Assembly (NCBI GenBank): GCA_961205875.1
Contig: OY540809.1
Coordinates: 27,292,267 to 27,356,266 of the forward strand
Length of the DNA: 64,000 nt
Origin: Sialis fuliginosa
Taxonomy: Eukaryota > Arthropoda > Insecta > Megaloptera > Sialidae
Direction: 5' to 3'
Shown here: piece after piece, positions 11,693-24,382 of the stretch
Numbering within the stretch: the stretch's first letter is position 1
How the letters are laid out: every line of letters starts with the position of its first letter
The notes under the pieces: model-generated
Database searches by the model: none
Told to the model about the DNA's origin: nothing
The model's input: only the letters and a program-made list of their open reading frames with translations
Made by a program: the position numbers and the translations under genes

Positions 11693-12050
11693 GTTCCATA
11701 TAAATTTTATCAGAATCTTATCATGGACTTCGAATTTACGCCATTCAAAAGAGAAAAATAAATAACCTTTTTAGAAAAAAATAAATCCGACTTAAAAAAA
11801 CCCTAAAACACTTAAAAGTATACCTAAAAATTAAATTTAACAGTTGATGGTAAATTAATAATGCAGAATCGTAATAAGGAAAAATTAGCTGTCAAAATTC
11901 GAAGCTTGGTTTTGTTATAAATATTATATAAATTGTGTTGTGTTAATATTCACAAAATATTCAAATTTATTTTGATTTTAAAATTGCTTTAATATATTTT
12001 TTTAAATAAGTTGTCAATCGATATTTAATTACCTATCTAAAAAAATTATC
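11693..12050. other. AT-rich DNA, nothing recognised
   Basis: No repeat partner, coding remnant or structured site was found. Confidence 0.4.
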
Positions 12051-12105
12051 TGATGAGGGCCGCACCAAAGATCCTCGCGAGCCGCGGGTTGGACAAGCTT
12101 ACCCT
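12051..12105 (-). mobile_element. Solo hAT-like terminus
   Basis: Read on the minus strand it is TAAGCTTGTCCAACCCGCGG followed by CTCGCGAGG, close in style to the hAT end at 2466 (GGTCAACCCGCGGCCCGCG). No opposite end or 8-bp duplication was found, so only a fragment is claimed. Confidence 0.4.
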
Positions 12106-12908
12106 AAATAATACTTTGCATCCAATGTCGAAATCTCGAAAAATGTTTGAGTTATAAGCACTCAAAATTCTAAGTTTTACAAAAATTTAAGTAAAATTAT
12201 TTGTTTTTCGTTAGTACGTTTTTATCATTAATATGTGTTTTCTCCCCAGTCACTTCAAAAACTTACTAACGAGGTTCGAATGTAAAGCTAAAAAATTAAA
12301 ATATTTGATACACAGAGACGTTGACAAATTTTCATTTTGTTTAAAAACTTTAAGAAATAAAACAGTTCCTGTGTATAGGTATACATAAATATGCGGGTGT
12401 AAATGTGTGGGTGTCTCCGACAGATTTATAGTTTGTACGCTCAAAGTTTCTCGTCGAGATATCAGCCAAGAAAATTATCTGAAAATTGCGACCCGTATGG
12501 AATGAAAATGCATAGGTCGCATGACTCAGCGGTATGATTTTTTATTCTGTTTTTTTTTTTTTTTTTATTAGTTCGTCGATAAAGTTGTCAGCGAGTCAAA
12601 ATCCATGATGTACAGTAAATGTTTTTGCTACCGTATAAGATAATCATTCATTTATTTTATAGAATACGTAATATACAGATAGCTTAATGATAGAATATTT
12701 TATAGAAACAAATAGTAAACTAATGATGGAAGAAAGAAAAATATAGTTCTTTGACTTTTAAGTAAAATATTTATTGCAATTGTTTTGTATTAATCAATTA
12801 ATAATGTAGGTTACTTATAAAATAATGCGGCTTATTAATTATGTGGTTAATTGGATAAATAAGAAGTGTCATATTTTAAGCTAGAGCTTTGCATCTACGA
12901 GCCAAGAA
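12106..12908. other. AT-rich DNA with one hairpin and a poly-T tract
   Basis: TGCGACC and GGTCGCA (about 12487-12521) pair around a 20-odd-base loop; a long T run follows at about 12551-12566. No gene or repeat family is recognised. Confidence 0.4.
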
Positions 12909-13586
12909 TAAAAAACATCTGCCAAGTAAATGCACAGTGCTTCCTTGTGTAAAATTCACCAAAGGTAGTTAATTATTGAATAGTTTAAATAAAAACCCAT
13001 AGTGTTTAGATAAATTGCCTGGAATTGGTTAATTATTTAATTTATATACAATTTTACTAAAAAATATTAGTTTAATTTTTTTTAAAATGCACCTGATTAT
13101 TTTTTCGAATATTTTTAATTTTTTGACAATAATTTCAATCTAAATCTAAATTTATGCAAACGTCAAAATGACATTTAAAACACGAATTTTAAAAATAAAT
13201 TGAGATAAATCTTTGGAAGGGAATATTTTACAACAAACGTTAATGCTCTACAAAAAATATTCTTACACACGATTTTGATGATTTTGAAATGGGACCGTCC
13301 TCAAGCCACACCCAACTATCCGACCAAGTTTCAATAATATCAGTTCAATGGTTCATGAGTTATGCGTGTGACAAGGATTCAGGGGACAGACATACATACA
13401 AACACACGGACACGGACACACGAACGGACAGACAAACAGACAGACATGGAACGAAAAGTGTTTGTCTTGACGTGAGACGGAAAGATCAATTTAACATTTT
13501 GAAATCGGAGAACATTTTTTTTTTTGGTCTCAATCTGAAACGATCACAAAGTTTCTCGTATCTTCGATATTGCGAGGAAGCAATAT
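12909..13586 (-). repeat. Interspersed repeat R1, copy c (reverse)
   Basis: This is the reverse complement of the R1 order: ACATCTGCCAAGTAAATGCA first, then CAACAAACGTT, ACGATTTTGATGATTTTG, a GACA/CACA-rich tract and finally TCGATATTGCGAGGAAGC. The 99-codon frame 13289-13588 lies wholly within it and shares peptide strings (FMSYACDKDSGDR) with frames in copies b and d only because the DNA is repeated. Confidence 0.75.
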
Positions 13587-14264
13587 AATATGGTGATAAA
13601 GTTTCATCAAAACCAGAAAACAGTCAACAATTTTCAAAATGTTCCCGAAATTTTAGATCGATGCCTTTTTCTATGAAAGTGAGTTACTTTTGTCAGAAGA
13701 TATATAAATAAATATATACCAACATTAAGATAAATAAAAATTAATTCCAAAATTATTTACCAAAAAGCTCGGTAATATAATCCATAATTCATTTCTCATT
13801 GCGAAATCACACCATACAACATTATTCTCTATGACCATTGCTATATGATTGACAAAAGATACCATTGATATTTTTAGCAAAGGGACGTGATTGTTTTTTG
13901 TATGTCTACGTTATCACATATATTGTTAGAGTGGGTTGAACAATCAAGATAGCCAATATATAATAACACAATTTCATTTGGTAGCTGCGATTTCGTACGA
14001 AGGGAGACATGTGATAAATTTCAAGGATTTTTCAATTGATGAAATGGGTCAAAGGAGCAATATAGTATTTTATCTATATATATATTATATAATACCATTT
14101 ATCACCAGGGATTTCTATATAACATATAAGAAGCTTTTTTTGTACTTCTTGATGTTTTTATTGAAAGAAAATATGATGGAAATCGTTGAGTGTGTGAAGA
14201 AATTAAAGAAAAAGGGAAAGTTAAATGAGACTGACGATTGTTTTTTTAACAGTTCAATAAGTTA
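13587..14264. other. AT-rich DNA with a 109-codon unsupported frame
   Basis: A plus-strand frame at 13936-14265 encodes 109 residues, lysine-rich towards the end, with a tyrosine/phenylalanine-rich stretch in the middle. It has no motif I recognise, no close promoter or splice context, and it ends at the edge of repeat R4. Chance is likely. Confidence 0.2.
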
Positions 14265-14265
14265 G

Positions 14266-14820
14266 TGGAATCAGTCTTGGCAAGGGCCCCAGTAATGGTA
14301 AATTTTTAATTAAATGTACTGAATTAGAAATATGTGTTGATATTTGATTACTACCATTTCCGAATATTAATCTATATACATTTAACTGTCTTACAGCGTG
14401 ATTTGATGACAATCTGCCAATAGGTGTCAAAATGGTGGACATTTAAACTAATTATTACTATAATTTAATATGTATTAATTATTATATTACCATAGCTACT
14501 GCTTTACATTGTTTCAAATTTGACGATTCTTTCTTTTATATCTTTTGTGTCGTAGTACTTATTATTTTGTTATCATTAGCAAGTATTCATCACTTGGTGC
14601 TCATTACTGGTTTTACCATATCCATTACTGGAGAAAAACATGAACAAAATAAAAGGCTATAATTTAAAAAAGAAACTATATTTGCGGACTTTGGTAGTGA
14701 AATTGATTAAATAACTACTCGTTTTATTAGTAACATGAGTTCATGAGAATTACAAAAACAAGCCCATTAATCCAAAAAAACCGAAAACTTGCTTTTATAG
14801 CGGTCATAACTAGTGCCTTT
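14266..14820 (+). mobile_element. Repeat family R4, copy 1
   Basis: It aligns with 41747-42300 in reverse and with 46690-47015 directly. Shared blocks include ATGTGTTGATATTTGATTAC, AAAATGGTGGACAT, TTGCGGACTTTGGTA and TTTTATTAGTAACATGAG. The ends ATCAGTCTTGG and, on the minus strand, ACTAGTTATGACCG correspond to the better preserved CTGGCACCAGTC termini of the 41.7-kb copy. Non-autonomous and non-coding. Confidence 0.7.
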
Positions 14821-16273
14821 ACCTTATATTTTTGTTAAGAAATCTAAATCGAACCATATACATATATGATATTTTAATAAATGTACTTTTAACGTGAATA
14901 ACGTCTTGTGTTTCATGCATACTTTGGGGGGGGGGGGGGGTAAGAAATCTTGAAGTAACGCGCAGTGATCATTTTGCGCGCTAGCATAAATTTACAATCA
15001 GTATATCTCAAACAGCTAGCACACTGGGTTTGGTCTCAAGTTATAGATTTTGATTAGATCTACGAGGTACAAATACAAATCAGTATATTTAATGTGTTTA
15101 AATGGGTGAATATTCGATTTCGCTTGTAAATATTAATTAATTGAATTGACTTTAAATATGACCTTGGATTTGGAACGTATTCATGCCAATCCCTCGGTTG
15201 TTCATCTCAACACAGTCACACTCTTTTTTAAGATGTGATCTGGTTATGAGCGAAAGTTTTCTCCGCCTTGCGTATTATTTTTCTTTACTACTTACCTGCG
15301 TGGATATTATATCTCTTGTCTATCAGTTAGTGAGAGCCAAAGCGGGTTTCCATTTTTCCGATCTGCGCAACATATTTCTTTACTGTCTAGCTCTCTGACA
15401 ATATTATACATAGTCAAAAGTGATTTTTGGGATCATCAAACACAAAAAATCTTACTTACAAGTTCCAATGGAAATATGGAAATAATTATACATTCATAAC
15501 ATTAATTCCTTGGGATAAGTATACACCAACTAACTTAAGATTTATCTATGAATAAATATTCGTAAAATGACAAAATAATGTTGTAAAACTAGTCAGACAT
15601 GTTTTTCATAACGTTATATAAATTGCAACGTAACTTGACGCGAAATTGACAATACAAATCTTAGACAATTATGTAGATATAACTAATTTGAAGTTGTTTT
15701 TTTTGTAAATAGAGCACGTATAGTGTATACATCATAAATAAGAACAAAAAATTTAGATTACGGAAAAAACATGCGAAGAAAACTCAGTGGTAATTGTTAT
15801 CGATAAAAGTCTCTAATTATATTGGGTATTATATGTAGTAGATATTTAACCGGTTTAAAAATTCATATCTGATAATAAACACTAGTTTTTGGGATTTAGT
15901 TTGAATCAAAGCCGGAATCTCCAAAAATTTTTAAAAGGTTTCAGTTCCGGTTCTAAAAAAAATTTGGAGTCTTGTTTTTTTTTTAATTCCTACTAGGTAC
16001 TTCATTCGTCGTTAATTTGATCGTATCTACATACAAATTTGCAACAATCATTGGAAAAAAATCAATTTTCATAAGATATTTCAAATTATAGAAATTAAAA
16101 AAATACTGACATGAGTCAAATGTTTTTATGACAATTTTAATAGCATATTTCAGTTGTATTTGAAATTGGTGATACTAAATACTATGCATGCATATTATAA
16201 AATAACAAAAAAAACATGCTTTTGTTGTTGAAGTGAACGATCGATGATATATTCTGTGCAACCAACTAAAGTG
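14821..16273. other. AT-rich DNA; includes G15 homopolymer
   Basis: A run of 15 G occupies 14926-14940. A slightly GC-richer stretch at about 15180-15400 contains a 71-codon plus-strand frame without a recognisable domain. No repeats or genes are supported. Confidence 0.4.
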
Positions 16274-16275
16274 TA

Positions 16276-17178
16276 GAAGAGACTGGGGTAATTGCGAACA
16301 CCTAAGGGAAAAATCAAATCAATTAAAACCTGAGTAAGAAACCAATATATTTATTATGTATTATTATTATATTATCCATTACATTTAAGAAAAAAACGAA
16401 ACCTTAGGTGTTCGTGATTTCTCGACTAGCATTGGGTAGGTAATAGGGTGGAGTGAAATTTTTTTATTTTTTTTAATCTTCGAATCGCTATATGCGCAAA
16501 ATGTGCATTTGTGTATCCTTCAAACACCTTATCAAGTAATTTGTAATTGGATATCATCCTAAGGTTCCTAAATGATTTTCTTTATTAGAAAAAACATAAA
16601 TTTGTGGGCATTATATTCCGGTAACGTGGTAAGATATTTGAATGCGCAATAGTTTAAATTAAAGATACATTCAGTATCTGTTAGATATCATTTTAAAGGT
16701 ACTGAATGTCTCTTTAATTTAAACTATTGCGCATTCAAATATCTTACCACGTTACCATGATATAATGCCCAAAAATTTATGTTTTTTTCTAATAAAGAAA
16801 ATCATTTAGGAACATTAGGATGATATCCAATTACAAATTCCTTCATAAGCTGTTTTAAGAATATGCAAATGCACATTTTGCGCATATAGCGTTTCGAAGA
16901 TTCCAAAAATTTTTTTTTCACGACACTATATAGTAGGTAATCACGGATAGTGAGATAATAAATCTAATTGGTACAGAAGTCGCAGCGAAAGCTTCTGTAT
17001 GTATTTTTGACCTCTGGTACACTAATCATGTGCCCATAAATTGCAACGTTAACGATCCGATACTAGACGTAGACCAAACTGTCGGCAAGTGCAGAGAGAA
17101 CATTAGTTTTCCTCGTATAACACACAGAAACCACTGAATTCGCGACTACCCCGCGTTCGTAATTACCCCACTCTCCCC
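16276..17178. mobile_element. TA-flanked pogo-type element D, with nested hAT MITE
   Basis: TA (16274-16275 and 17179-17180) flanks inverted ends: left TAGAAGAGACTGGGGTAATT then GCGAACACC; right, on the minus strand, TAGGGGAGAGTGGGGTAATT then ACGAACGCG. Removing the 489-bp hAT MITE leaves about 0.4 kb. The ends resemble those of elements at 24.4, 39.6 and 61.8 kb, two of which keep pogo-like transposase remnants; the assignment here is by that resemblance. Confidence 0.7.
16444..16932. mobile_element. hAT foldback MITE, 489 bp, perfect 8-bp duplication
   Basis: GTAGGTAA flanks it exactly (16436-16443 and 16933-16940). The ends are TAGGGTGGAGTGAAA and, on the minus strand, TATATAGTGTCGTGAAA. 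Nearly the whole element is two arms (about 16470-16672 and 16697-16905) that form a long hairpin, with shared blocks GCTATATGCGCAAAATGTGC and AATGCGCAATAGTTTAAATT. It landed inside element D, so it is the younger of the two. Confidence 0.9.
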
Positions 17179-17458
17179 TACAGTATGTACCTAATGATTT
17201 AAAATTGTATAACATACATAAAACATATTTTGAATAGTTCATATAATTGGTTTTGATGACGAATTTTATTCTGTATATTTTTAAAATTTTATACTATGTA
17301 TGTATATAATTTACTAAAAATGCTTATGATTCGTCAAGATCAAACAATATCAAACGTAATAAAATAAGATAACACTGCTAAAACTTCAAAACTAGGTACA
17401 AATAAAGAATTTAAAAAAAAACTAAAAAGTTGAAGAGGAGTTAGAAGACAAAAACCAA

Positions 17459-17945
17459 TTGAAAACGTCAAAATGACACTTAATATGTTAAGTAAAAAAG
17501 AAATTACGATTTTTTAAAGCAAATTGAGATAAGGGAATATTTTACAACAAATGTAGGTAACCTATATTATAGGAAATTAAATACTCTACAAAAATTTTTT
17601 TATAAAATTTTCAAGTACCTAACATGTGTCGTTCTTGAGATATCTTGAAAAAAAATATTTTGGGCTGTCACCCATCCCCCTTACACACGATTTTGATGAT
17701 TTTAAAATGGGACCGTTCTTAAGCCAGACCCAACCATTCAATCAAGTTTCATTAATATTGGTTCAGTGGTTCATGAGTTATGCGTGTGACAAGGATTCAG
17801 GAGATAGACACACAGACAGACAGACATGGAACGAAAAGTGTTTGTTTTGACCTAAAACGGAAAGATGAATTTTAAAATTTTGAAATCGGAGAACAATCAC
17901 AAAGCTTCTCGTATATTTGATATTGCGAGGAAGCAATTTGATTCA
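17459..17945 (-). repeat. Interspersed repeat R1, copy d (reverse, truncated)
   Basis: It contains the GTCAAAATGACA block, TTTTACAACAAATGTAGG, ACGATTTTGATGATTTTAAA, GACAGACAGACA and ATATTGCGAGGAAGCAATTT in R1 reverse order. It lacks the ACATCTGCCAAG end. R2 starts about 10 bp downstream. Confidence 0.7.
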
Positions 17946-17953
17946 TTATAATA

Positions 17954-18833
17954 TTAACTTCCCAACTTCGGTCCGAAAATCAAAATCAAAAATTTCAATA
18001 TTATATTTGTATGTTTTAAGGTCACTATAGTATATTTACACTATTTTTAGAAAGATGTCTGTGCGTGTGTGTGTGTGTGTATGTATGTACGTACGTACGT
18101 ATGTGCGTGTCATTTTTTACGTTCACGAAATCTCGCAAATCAAAAAAGCTATTACTTCGTTGGGGTGCCAATCGAAGCATCTTAACGTGAATATGATCTG
18201 AAAGAAAGGATTTTTCGAATTTCAACCCCTAAGGGGGTAAAAAGGGGTGTAAAATTTTTTTGGTCGTATTTACTTGAAATTTAGAAAAAATATTCTACAA
18301 TACAAATAATGAAAAATGTATTTCAGTATTTTTTTTGTTATACGTGCCTAAACAGTCATAGAAGGGGTGAAAGGTGAAAACCACCCTCAAAATTTGAATT
18401 TAAAATATTAATAAATAAGTCTATAATTAATATTGCCTTGGAAACACGCTCAGTCCCCTTGTCCAAATGCTTCGTTATGAGGCAACCTGTATAGTTTAAT
18501 AACCTTGGTAAAATGCACGATTCGCACCGTCAAAACCCCGGAAACCACTGCATTCTTAAATGAAATAGAGTATAGTAACGTTTTATAAAACAAATGAAAT
18601 TTAATTCTAATTGTCAAATTAGTTATTCTAAAAATGTGTGTTATATTATTGACATTAGGATATTAGAAAACTAATATTCATAATACAAAGCTGAGTTTTA
18701 TTTCTGACCAATTCCATTTAAATTTTTCATATACATATTAAAAAAATATTCACATAAACTATATGGAAACAATAAATAATCAGTATTCAAGTATTTATAA
18801 TCATACTATGTTGGGAAGTTGATTGTGTAGACC
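17954..18833 (+). repeat. Interspersed repeat R2, copy 1
   Basis: It opens TTAACTTCCCAAC and closes with GTTGGGAAGTTGATTGTG, so the ends are inverted. Inside are ATATTTACACTATTTTTAGA, a GTGT/GTAC microsatellite, TCGTTGGGGTGCCAATCGAA, TGAAAACCACCCTCAAAAT and TTATTGACATTAGGATATTA. It matches 58161-58728 and 63190-63718. No coding content, superfamily unknown. Confidence 0.75.
18060..18110. repeat. GT / GTAT / GTAC microsatellite in R2
   Basis: A compound tract: GTGTGTGTGT, then GTATGTAT, then GTACGTACGTAC, then GTATGTGC. The same position is a microsatellite in the other two R2 copies, at lengths that differ. Confidence 0.85.
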
Positions 18834-19154
18834 TAAAGAGTCTCACCCCACCCCAAGCTTGTTTTAAATTTATTCCATAAAACGTGTAGTATTTTAATAA
18901 AATATGTAATATTATGTACTTTTGTTTGTATAATAAAATGTAAGTATGTTCAAAATGATTTCTGAGAACAAATTTCAACACATCACATTTATTCAATCCA
19001 AAAGTTATTTCAAACATTGCTTCATTAGCTACATTTCTTTAAATCTCGACAAATAAATTCTCAGAATCAAAACTTTGCAGCAATGTTTATTTTATATATG
19101 TAATTAAGAATTTGTTTTATGATTAATTTTTAATAACGTATTGATTACACAGTA
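18834..19154. other. AT-rich DNA, nothing recognised
   Basis: The stretch between R2 and a foldback carries no supported feature. TATTGATTACACA at its right edge recurs at about 19580, in front of the next foldback. Confidence 0.4.
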
Positions 19155-19445
19155 TACAGCCACTTACAAAAATTTTTTAGAACTTTTTCGGTGACCATTT
19201 TATTTTTATGTATTTTAAGGCGCTGAATTCGAATTTGAGGTCAAAATAGCACATTATCTGATTCATTTTCAAAATAACCTTGGAAAACCATTTTTTATAC
19301 ACGAAAAATAGATTTGTCGGTGTTATTTTCAAAATGCATCGGATAATGTGCTGTTTTGACTTCAAATTCCGATTCAGCACCTTAAAATACATAGAAATAA
19401 AATGGTCTCCCCAAAAAATTCTAAACATTTTTTGCGTGTGGCTGT
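19155..19445. repeat. Foldback element F1
   Basis: The ends ACAGCCACTTACAAAAA and, on the minus strand, ACAGCCACACGCAAAAAA lead into inverted arms (about 19155-19285 and 19320-19445) that share ACCATTTTATTTTTATGTAT-type blocks and GATAATGTGCT. Opposite-strand frames at 19177-19428 and 19280-19468 encode similar peptides because they are the two arms. Confidence 0.75.
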
Positions 19446-19595
19446 GTTATTATGCAAAATGTAAATAATAAAATTTGTGATTGTAAAATATGAATAACAT
19501 TTATTGAAAATTAGATATTACCTTTGTTAATTATTTGTTATATTTGAACTATGTACATTACTTTAATTATTTGTGAAATGTATTGATTACACAAA

Positions 19596-20012
19596 CACAA
19601 CTACACAAAAAAAGTGCGGTGCCAAAAAAAGGTGACCTATATAGCATTGTAGTATTGGTTGAACATAGTCGAAATCCAAAATTTTGGAATTTTCTACATA
19701 CTACTTTTTTTTATTTAAGCTTGAATTTTGGGTTTTAGGTTGAATTTTTCCAAGTTGGCTAAACCCAAAGTTGAAACTCAAATAAGAAAAAAATTTCGAC
19801 TATACTCTACCAATACTACAATGCTATATAGGTAACTTTTTTGGTATCGCACACTTTTATGGAAAAATTTAACTTAAACCCAAAATTCTAGCTAAAATAA
19901 AAAAACCTGGTAAGCAAAAATAAAAATAAAAATGGATTTAGACTATTCTCGACCAATAATTTAATGCTATAAAAATCGCTTTTTTAGCTCCGCACTTTTT
20001 TTGTGTAGCTGT
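19596..20012. repeat. Foldback element F2 with extra internal inverted block
   Basis: The left end ACTACACAAAAAAAGTGCGG and the right end on the minus strand, GCTACACAAAAAAAGTGCGG, are near identical. Three inverted blocks carrying CTATATAGCATTGTAGTATT-like sequence occur (about 19640, 19815 and 19960), so it looks like a foldback with a duplicated half. TATTGATTACACA precedes both F1 and F2. Confidence 0.7.
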
Positions 20013-21039
20013 CTTATTTACAAACATTTTTTTATAAGTAAATGTAATAAATTCTATGTAATTTTATTATTAATTATTCAATATTCTTTTATTATTTAAT
20101 CAAAGTAGCCCCTTCCATCGACAAATCTACATAATAGAACATAGATAACTTTTAAATGCAGCCACTAGAGTCTAGACACAGAAATCATACTGTCACATAT
20201 ATATTTTTCAGTTTTTTTTTTCAAAAGAAATTACCTCTAATTAGTACAGAATTTCTAAAAAAACCTTACCGCTTTTAAATCCTATTCATACTTTAGAAAA
20301 AAATGTGAATAAACATCGGTTTAAAACATTTAATAAAAATGGTTAACATACGAGTAAGATTTTAAAAAAGTGGTATGAGTTTTATAACTTTCTCGCGTGT
20401 TGAATGCTATTAGGGCAAATTTATTTTTATAAATCTGTAGTCTATTTTTATAGTTGTAGTTTGTAAAATTCTGGCCACAATGAGTTGTTTCCACTGTATT
20501 TTTTATTAAGGTTGTAAGTTGTGTTTAATCAGTTATATTTTAATCAAAGTTTTATCACAAATCATACTGATAATACATATAAGGTCTCTTTCAGAGACTT
20601 GAAACCGTATTTCTCGTGATACTCATATTTCAATGAGCTTTAACCTGAAAGATTTTTGTAACCCGATTTCTAGCCTGAATCTATGAAAAATATAATTCTA
20701 CGAAATCAAATAATTTGCAAGTTGTTGTAGTATAAATAAATTCTAACTGTTTTATGTCCCTGCTCTTTTTAATAAAGGTAAAGAAATAATAAGAAAATTA
20801 TTGCAATAAATGTATATGTTACGGATAATAGACAAAATGTGGTATTATGCATTCAAGCTTTAAATATACATAAAAATAACAAAGGCATCCGGATAATTTG
20901 TGGCCAGAGAAACGTATTTTAAGAATTATCCGGATATTATCCGAGTTATGAAAACTAACATTGGTTAGAAATTGAAAATTACTATTTTCGCAAACTGAAA
21001 CATGGTTTAAATTATTTATAAGGCGAAAATGTAATCATT
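20013..21039. other. AT-rich DNA, weak repeat hints only
   Basis: Motifs ATCCGGATAATTT and AATTATCCGGATATTATCCG at 20887 and 20926 look like partial termini of some element, but no matching far end is convincing. No genes recognised. Confidence 0.3.
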
Positions 21040-21200
21040 TTGAAGGGGGGCCGGAGTTCAGTGGTACCGCTTATTATTTTTTTTGGGGTGGGGGAGTGAT
21101 CATCGCCAACATTTTTTGTGTTAATTTTAATTTGCTTTAATTTATTGTTTTTTTGGGGGGGGGAGCATGATCCATAAATCCCCCCCCCCCAATTTTGTTT
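21040..21200. repeat. G-run / C-run region able to form a GC hairpin
   Basis: G-rich tracts at about 21043, 21087 and 21156 are followed by a C run at about 21180. The last G run and the C run are separated by about 15 bases and could pair. The same segments have TTTAATTTGCTTTAATTTA-like T/A filler between them, repeating roughly every 60-90 bases. Confidence 0.6.
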
Positions 21201-22077
21201 GTAAATTTGAATTTGATTTTATTTTATAACTTTTCATCAATATACTCCCCCGCCAAATTGTAGTATTTAATTTACTTTAATTTTATAACTTTTAAGCTTT
21301 TTAGCGGGACTTACCTACTCCGGTTCACCTACAAAATGAATTTATCCTCGGTTTTTACCGGGACAAACGTTCTAACCGGTTAACAATGATTAATGTGCGC
21401 GTTCGTGTATTATCCAAAGCGTATGTATAGTATGTAAATTAGCCGGATGTTATGCAAATTATCCAATTTGTGGGTATTATCTATAGGTAAGATATAAATA
21501 TATTATTGAAATAAAATTGCATTATTCAAGTACACATACTTACATAAGTTTTTTTATTTTGCATATAATTCAGACCTCAAAGTGTTAACAACTAACCCAT
21601 CCATTATACAGTGCACAGTGCACACCTTCTGGACACATTTAAACAAATGAAAATTAACCTTAAAGGTACCCAGACGTCGACGAGACTATATCCAAAATAA
21701 ACACAACTGCAATTCAAAACTTTGTAACAGACAGTACTAAAAAGTTTTTATTATATACAAACTCTGTAATAGGCTCTCCATTGTCGCAACTTTTACATTT
21801 GCAAAGCCTCCTTAGATTCACCTTCCCACTTCTTGACGCTGTATGAATAAAGATGCCGCCCGGGCCATTGTTAACAAAAGAAAATATCGCTTTTAATTAA
21901 CTCAAATGGAATCAAGTTTATTTTTATTTGATGCCGGGTTTTTTTGCATTGTGTGTATGTTAACAAAGGAAGTTTTATTATTTTGTGAAATTTTCATAAA
22001 AACACAATAATACAATTGTACCTATATACAGTGAAATTATTATTAAAATTATTAATATACAGGCTGATTCATATCAG
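21201..22077. other. No supported gene; one repeat end
   Basis: A slightly GC-richer portion lies at 21660-21870 with no long frame. TATACAGGCTGATTC at 22056 resembles the TATACAGG ends at 54793 and 56297. Confidence 0.4.
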
Positions 22078-22412
22078 TTTTTGTGTTTATGCACCTCAAA
22101 AATTATGCCAAATAATATATTTTATTCATTATCTGGAGAACCTATTGTGGTAAAATTATGGAATTCAATGATAGTTTAGGAATAAAGTACTACCGATTTT
22201 CAGTATCAACTAATAATTATTTAGACCAGGGGTGCATAAAAAATTAAATGCCTCGCTAGCCCCATGTACACCTGGTAGAAAGAATTATTGATTGATACCG
22301 AAATTTAAAAACATTAATTACAATAAATCGATTATAAAATTTCAATACTTTACCACAATGTATTTTCCAAATAATAATGAATAAACACATTTTTTGAGCA
22401 TAATTTTTTTGA
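22078..22412. repeat. Foldback element F3, ~140-bp arms
   Basis: The left arm (about 22084-22230) and right arm (about 22268-22410) are diverged inverted copies. Paired blocks include TATTGTGGTAAA with TTTACCACAATG, and ACCAGGGGTGCA with TGTACACCTGGT. No coding content. Confidence 0.6.
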
Positions 22413-24382
22413 ATAATTTCCGGGTACAAGTACATTTAAACTTTTTTATTTAAAATAATTTTCTCGATCAATCTGAAATGATTCAACCTGTTTTAAGATT
22501 TCTATCTTTACATATAAACATGTGTGTTTTTTTATATGTAAATACAATGTTTATATTTAGAACTTTTTATATTATCAGATAAATAAAAAATATTTTTATT
22601 TACTTTATGGATATGTTGTTCGTACAAATTTAAGGTTGTAGTTATTAAATTTTCTTTTGATGAGAATTAAGATTACCTAGATCAAATCCATATTGATATT
22701 TCCAGCAAAATTCATACAAAATTACTATACATGCTCTTATTGTATTTTAAAATTTTATTTTATTTATATTTAATATTTAAATGTGCGCTCTAGGTTTTGA
22801 TTGAATGATATTTTTTATTAAAATGTTTATGTTCTTGGGCCCAGGGGTTATTTTAAGAAAAATTTCCAACTGCAAATATCTTTTTTTTTTGCTCTATACT
22901 ATGTATATTTCTCTCTTACAAATTATAGTGACCTTTTTTTTGCTTTTTTGCTTTACACATATTTTTTTATATTTTTCTTTCTACTTGCAATTTTTCAATT
23001 ACACAAATTAGCTTTCACAACTGGAGTTTTCACTTTTTCAACTGCAGAAACAAGTTACAACAACACACTAAAATAAGCCCTGCTTGGGCTCGAGAATGAT
23101 ATAGAAAAATTAAAACTAGTTTATTTAGTGTTACATTATGTAGATGAGATAAATAATATTAAAATACTTTTAAGATAATTATTTATTCACATTTGTCAAA
23201 ATATATTTTAAAATATATCTTCAATATACTCTCATTTTTTTTACACCGAACTTGAACTAATTAAGATAGATAAAATAAACCTTGAAGTATATCTATTTTA
23301 TTAAGCAGCCCAAAAATTAAAAAAAGTATCAATAACGAGTAATTATCACTGATTATTGTATTATGGTACTCTCCACGCATTATTTCGGGTAATATAACAT
23401 TGCATTATATAAATCAATATTGTTTACATATACATACAGTAACATAGCTAAAGTAATACACTTAATCATATATAATATGAATTGTCTAATTTAATTTGAA
23501 CAACATTGTTACATAATTTACATTAATTAACATAATATTACTAAAGGGAATAAACAAGGGTAAATTCACAAATATTAATTAATACACATATAAGTTTCGT
23601 ACATCAGGGTACTGGTTTAATAAAATTATGGTACGTTTTGTTACGCTTTATACTTTGTATAAATATACATAGGTACATAGATGAGTGAGTTGATCAATAA
23701 GCTGAATTTACAATTTAGTTAGTAGGTGTATAAATGAGGTATGAGGTATGTATGTATGGCTTGGTAAATCAGCCATATACATATATGTAGTTTCAATCCC
23801 TTTTTTCACTTCATTTGTTTTATAATAAAAATGGTGCCAAGTTACTAGAAATTAAGTATTTGTAAAAGAAATTATTCAAATAATGACTATTTTGCAATAG
23901 TACATTTTTTTAATAATAATAATTAAAATTTTTTTGAATTTCTGTGAGGATCAATAGCTTTAATAATTAGGTAGGTATGAACAATTAAAAATATCAATAG
24001 TTTTTCATATGATATTTTTTTTAAGATATAAATTAAAAAAAAAACACGAAATTCTTGTTATTATTTAAGGAAAGAGATAAATAATTATTAGACATAATAA
24101 AATTATAGGTGATACTTGGCTTGTGTAGGATTCTTAGAGATATCAAAAGGCATTACTATTTTAGAAATAATAAAGTCTTTTAAATTGGTCCTTTATAAGA
24201 TAGCTTTTATTATTATAGAATCAATATCGGAAAACCGAACTATAATATATTAAATAGAATCTGAAAAAAATATGTCATTAAAAAGATTAAGCATTTGATT
24301 CCACGAAACAAGCATTAAAAATGATAGATAAAACTTTAAAAAAAAACTAAATAAACAATGTTTTTATTTTTCAAAAAATAAC
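22413..24382. other. About 2 kb of AT-rich DNA, nothing recognised
   Basis: Very low GC throughout; short A/T-run frames only (such as 22805-23011, rich in phenylalanine). No repeats shared with the rest of the window were identified. Confidence 0.5.

Noticed and set aside
13936..14265. 109-codon plus-strand frame as a gene
   Set aside because: No recognisable domain, low-complexity composition, and it stops at a transposon edge; frames of this length arise by chance in 64 kb.
14926..14940. G15 run as a G-quadruplex regulatory site
   Set aside because: A single homopolymer without nearby gene; more likely slippage or an assembly artefact.
19177..19468. Overlapping opposite-strand frames with matching peptides
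   Set aside because: The peptide match is explained by the palindrome F1.
20887..21480. pogo-type element bounded by ATCCGGATAATTT motifs
   Set aside because: The motifs do not form a consistent inverted pair and no TA duplication could be fixed.
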